Shown in pieces: positions 39,778 through 41,317 of a DNA stretch of 41,317 bases. A program made the position numbers and the translations under genes. Location of the stretch: positions 1 through 41,317 of the forward strand of contig JAFYQR010000047.1 of NCBI GenBank assembly GCA_017559825.1. Direction: 5' to 3'. This DNA comes from Thermoguttaceae bacterium. GTDB lineage: Bacteria > Planctomycetota > Planctomycetia > Pirellulales > Thermoguttaceae. The notes below the pieces were generated by a model. It worked only from the letters and a program-made list of their open reading frames with translations, did no database searches and had not been told where the DNA came from. Positions within the stretch are counted from its first letter, which is position 1. Every line of letters starts with the position of its first letter.

Positions 39778-41317
39778 ATGTTCGCTCGCTCCGTTTTTCG
39801 CCGCGTCCTTGCGGACGCTTCGTTTTGTCGCCGCCCTCTTTTGTTCGCGCTTTTGTCGAGCGCGGCGATTTTCGGCGTTCTCGGTTCGTTCGGCTGCGCA
39901 AGTTCCGACGGCCTCTTCAAGGATTCTTGCCTCTTTTCCTCGAACAAGAAATCGCAAGTCGAGCGGCTTTCGTCGAGCGACGAGCGAGGAATCGTCAACC
40001 GCGCGGCGCTCGCCTCGACGGAACGCAAAAATCCTTGGGAACCGACCGAAAGCGACCTCGCCGAAGCGCGGGCGGCCGGCGTCGATTTGAAGGATTACGT
40101 TTGGGCGACGCAGCGTCCGAACGGCGGCGTCCTCTTTCCGAAAAAGCTCCCGGCGCCGGGCCCGGTCGTCGTTCTCGAACCGAGCTCGATCGCGGCGCCG
40201 ATCGGAACCGAAATCGTGTTGGTCGCGAGTTTCGTCGGCGAAGACTCGACGCACCTGCGCGTCGGCGAGAAAATCGAGTGGAATCTAACCGGCGTCGGAA
40301 CGTTTTTGGCGGCGAACCCGAACGACTCGGCTTGTTGCCTCGACCTGCTCGGCAAAACGGAAAAACGCGTCGACGACCGCTATTTGACGACCGAAACGAC
40401 GAACCGACTTTGGCGGATTCACCGCGGCACCGAAACTCAACTCGACGACGTAACGATTCTGCGCGGCCAAACTTGGGCGAGCGTCCAATCGCAACAAGAG
40501 GGAACGAGCTCCGTCGTCGTTTTCTCCGACTCGATCGACAATTGGGATCGTCGCAAAGCGTCCGCCGAAATTTACTGGATCGACGCGGCGTTCCGTTTCC
40601 CGCAATCGCGAGTTTATTCGATCGGCTCCGCGGCGACGCTGACGACAACCGTTCGCCGCCGCACGAACCTCGAGCCGCGCCCCGGCTGGACCGTTCGTTA
40701 CGAAGTCCTTTCGGGCGCCGCCGGACTCGGCCCGACCGCGTCGAACGTTCTCGACGTCCCGACCGACTCGAACGGAAACGCCGTCGTCGAGTTGCGGCAA
40801 AAAGACGGAGTCGGCGACGTTTGCCGCGTCTCCGCGACCGTTCTGCGCCCGGCGACCGCCGACGAAAAGGCGATTCCGGTCGAAAAAACGACCTTCGCGG
40901 TCTCTTGGACGCAAGCGGCGCTCGTCGGCGTCGAGCTGAAAACGCCCCCGACCGCGCCCGTCGGCGAAGAGTTTCAAGCCGCCGCGCTCCTCTCGAACAA
41001 TTCGGACTTCGAACACGACGTCAAACTTTACTTGACGCTTCCGTCGAACGCCGACTTCGTCCGTTCCGACCCGGCGCCGGAAAAAGTCGAAAACGGCCGC
41101 GTCGTTTGGAATTTGCCGAGCGTTCCGGCGCGCTCGTCGCGAACGATTCCTTTTTATTTGATTAAGAAAACGGGCGACCCGCTCGACATGCAGATCGAAA
41201 TCGACGCGACGGCGACCAACTCGGCCCCGAGCTCGACGCCGTCGCAAGGAACTTCGGTCGCCGCGCCCGCGCCGCTCGGAACGCAACCGCCGGTCGAGTC
41301 GCCGACCCCGAACGCTC
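39778..41317 (+). CDS. Putative lipoprotein with Ig-like/DUF11-like repeats (3' end outside the window)
   Basis: The frame starting at ATG 39778 stays open to the window end (at least 513 codons). The N-terminus is basic, then hydrophobic (LLFALLSSAAIFGVLGSFGC), ending in a lipobox-like Cys. The mature part is beta-rich with Ig-like repeats: GPVVVLEPSSIAAPIGTEIV, then VYSIGSAATLTTTVRRRTN with GWTVRYEVLSG, then a DUF11/OmcB-like unit (LKTPPTAPVGEEFQAAALLS ... VVWNLPSVPARSSRTIPFYL). A Ser/Pro-rich linker follows at the edge. Such proteins are common in planctomycetes and probably sit in the outer envelope; the function is unknown. A different, closed frame over 39723-41165 is a shadow. Confidence 0.75.
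   Translation, partial: MFARSVFRRVLADASFCRRPLLFALLSSAAIFGVLGSFGCASSDGLFKDSCLFSSNKKSQVERLSSSDERGIVNRAALASTERKNPWEPTESDLAEARAAGVDLKDYVWATQRPNGGVLFPKKLPAPGPVVVLEPSSIAAPIGTEIVLVASFVGEDSTHLRVGEKIEWNLTGVGTFLAANPNDSACCLDLLGKTEKRVDDRYLTTETTNRLWRIHRGTETQLDDVTILRGQTWASVQSQQEGTSSVVVFSDSIDNWDRRKASAEIYWIDAAFRFPQSRVYSIGSAATLTTTVRRRTNLEPRPGWTVRYEVLSGAAGLGPTASNVLDVPTDSNGNAVVELRQKDGVGDVCRVSATVLRPATADEKAIPVEKTTFAVSWTQAALVGVELKTPPTAPVGEEFQAAALLSNNSDFEHDVKLYLTLPSNADFVRSDPAPEKVENGRVVWNLPSVPARSSRTIPFYLIKKTGDPLDMQIEIDATATNSAPSSTPSQGTSVAAPAPLGTQPPVESPTPNA

Noticed and set aside
39723..41165. 480-residue Arg-rich frame on the plus strand
   Set aside because: It is the shifted frame of the lipoprotein gene starting at 39778, which has a lipoprotein signal and Ig-like repeats. 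The Arg-rich composition comes from CpG-rich DNA.

Overview
The window looks like a chromosomal segment of an uncultured member of the Planctomycetota. The evidence is a DUF1559 pseudopilin-like protein ([15 protein letters not shown]-terminus plus the H-x9-DG motif), many SUMF1/FGE-type domains, a large secreted dihaem protein resembling the hydrazine-synthase alpha-subunit family, Tat-exported PHP and metallophosphoesterase proteins, and large vWA membrane proteins. The DNA is GC-rich and strikingly CpG-rich, so many antisense frames stay open by chance. Promoters resemble the sigma-70 consensus, and several are a near-perfect TTGA..-N17-TATAAT. I found no tRNA, rRNA, transposase or integrase.

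Layout. 1-4.1 kb: a row of plus-strand SUMF1-domain genes (one 3' fragment and two tandem-domain genes). 4.2-5.9 kb: a lysoplasmalogenase-like membrane protein converging on an ADP-ribosylglycohydrolase. 6.2-18.8 kb: a long minus-strand block with a Tat-PHP protein, a Tat-metallophosphoesterase, a small lipoprotein, a DUF1559 protein, a 1324-residue dihaem/SUMF1 fusion, a vWA membrane protein and an EamA transporter. 19.2-27.3 kb: plus-strand genes for a beta-propeller dihaem cytochrome, a GH43 enzyme, a GNAT acetyltransferase, a protein of unknown function and an alpha/beta hydrolase lipoprotein. 27.3-33.7 kb: a complete type II CRISPR-Cas locus. 33.8-41.3 kb: aroA, a GYF-like/Pro-repeat membrane protein, rimO on the minus strand, and a 3'-truncated lipoprotein with Ig/DUF11-like repeats.

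The CRISPR locus is the most notable system. A divergent tracrRNA on the minus strand has its own consensus promoter, a 24-nt perfect anti-repeat and a strong terminator. It is followed by cas9 (1108 residues, all catalytic residues present), then cas2 and cas1, which is the reverse of the usual cas9-cas1-cas2 order. Cas1 carries an acidic, low-complexity C-terminal extension of about 95 residues. The array (nine 36-bp repeats, eight spacers) is inferred to be transcribed on the minus strand, towards cas1. Read that way, every repeat contains a whole promoter: TTGCAA, a 16-bp spacer, and the extended -10 TGGTATAAT. Each spacer could therefore be transcribed from its own promoter, as established for Neisseria meningitidis type II-C. 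An intrinsic terminator between cas1 and the array faces the array transcript, which supports this orientation.

Other points of interest are two adjacent genes (DUF1559 and its partner lipoprotein) whose start regions are disrupted by a G9 and an A6 tract, a fusion of an HzsA-like dihaem protein with a SUMF1 domain, and SUMF1 domains that all lack the paired catalytic cysteines of true formylglycine-generating enzyme.
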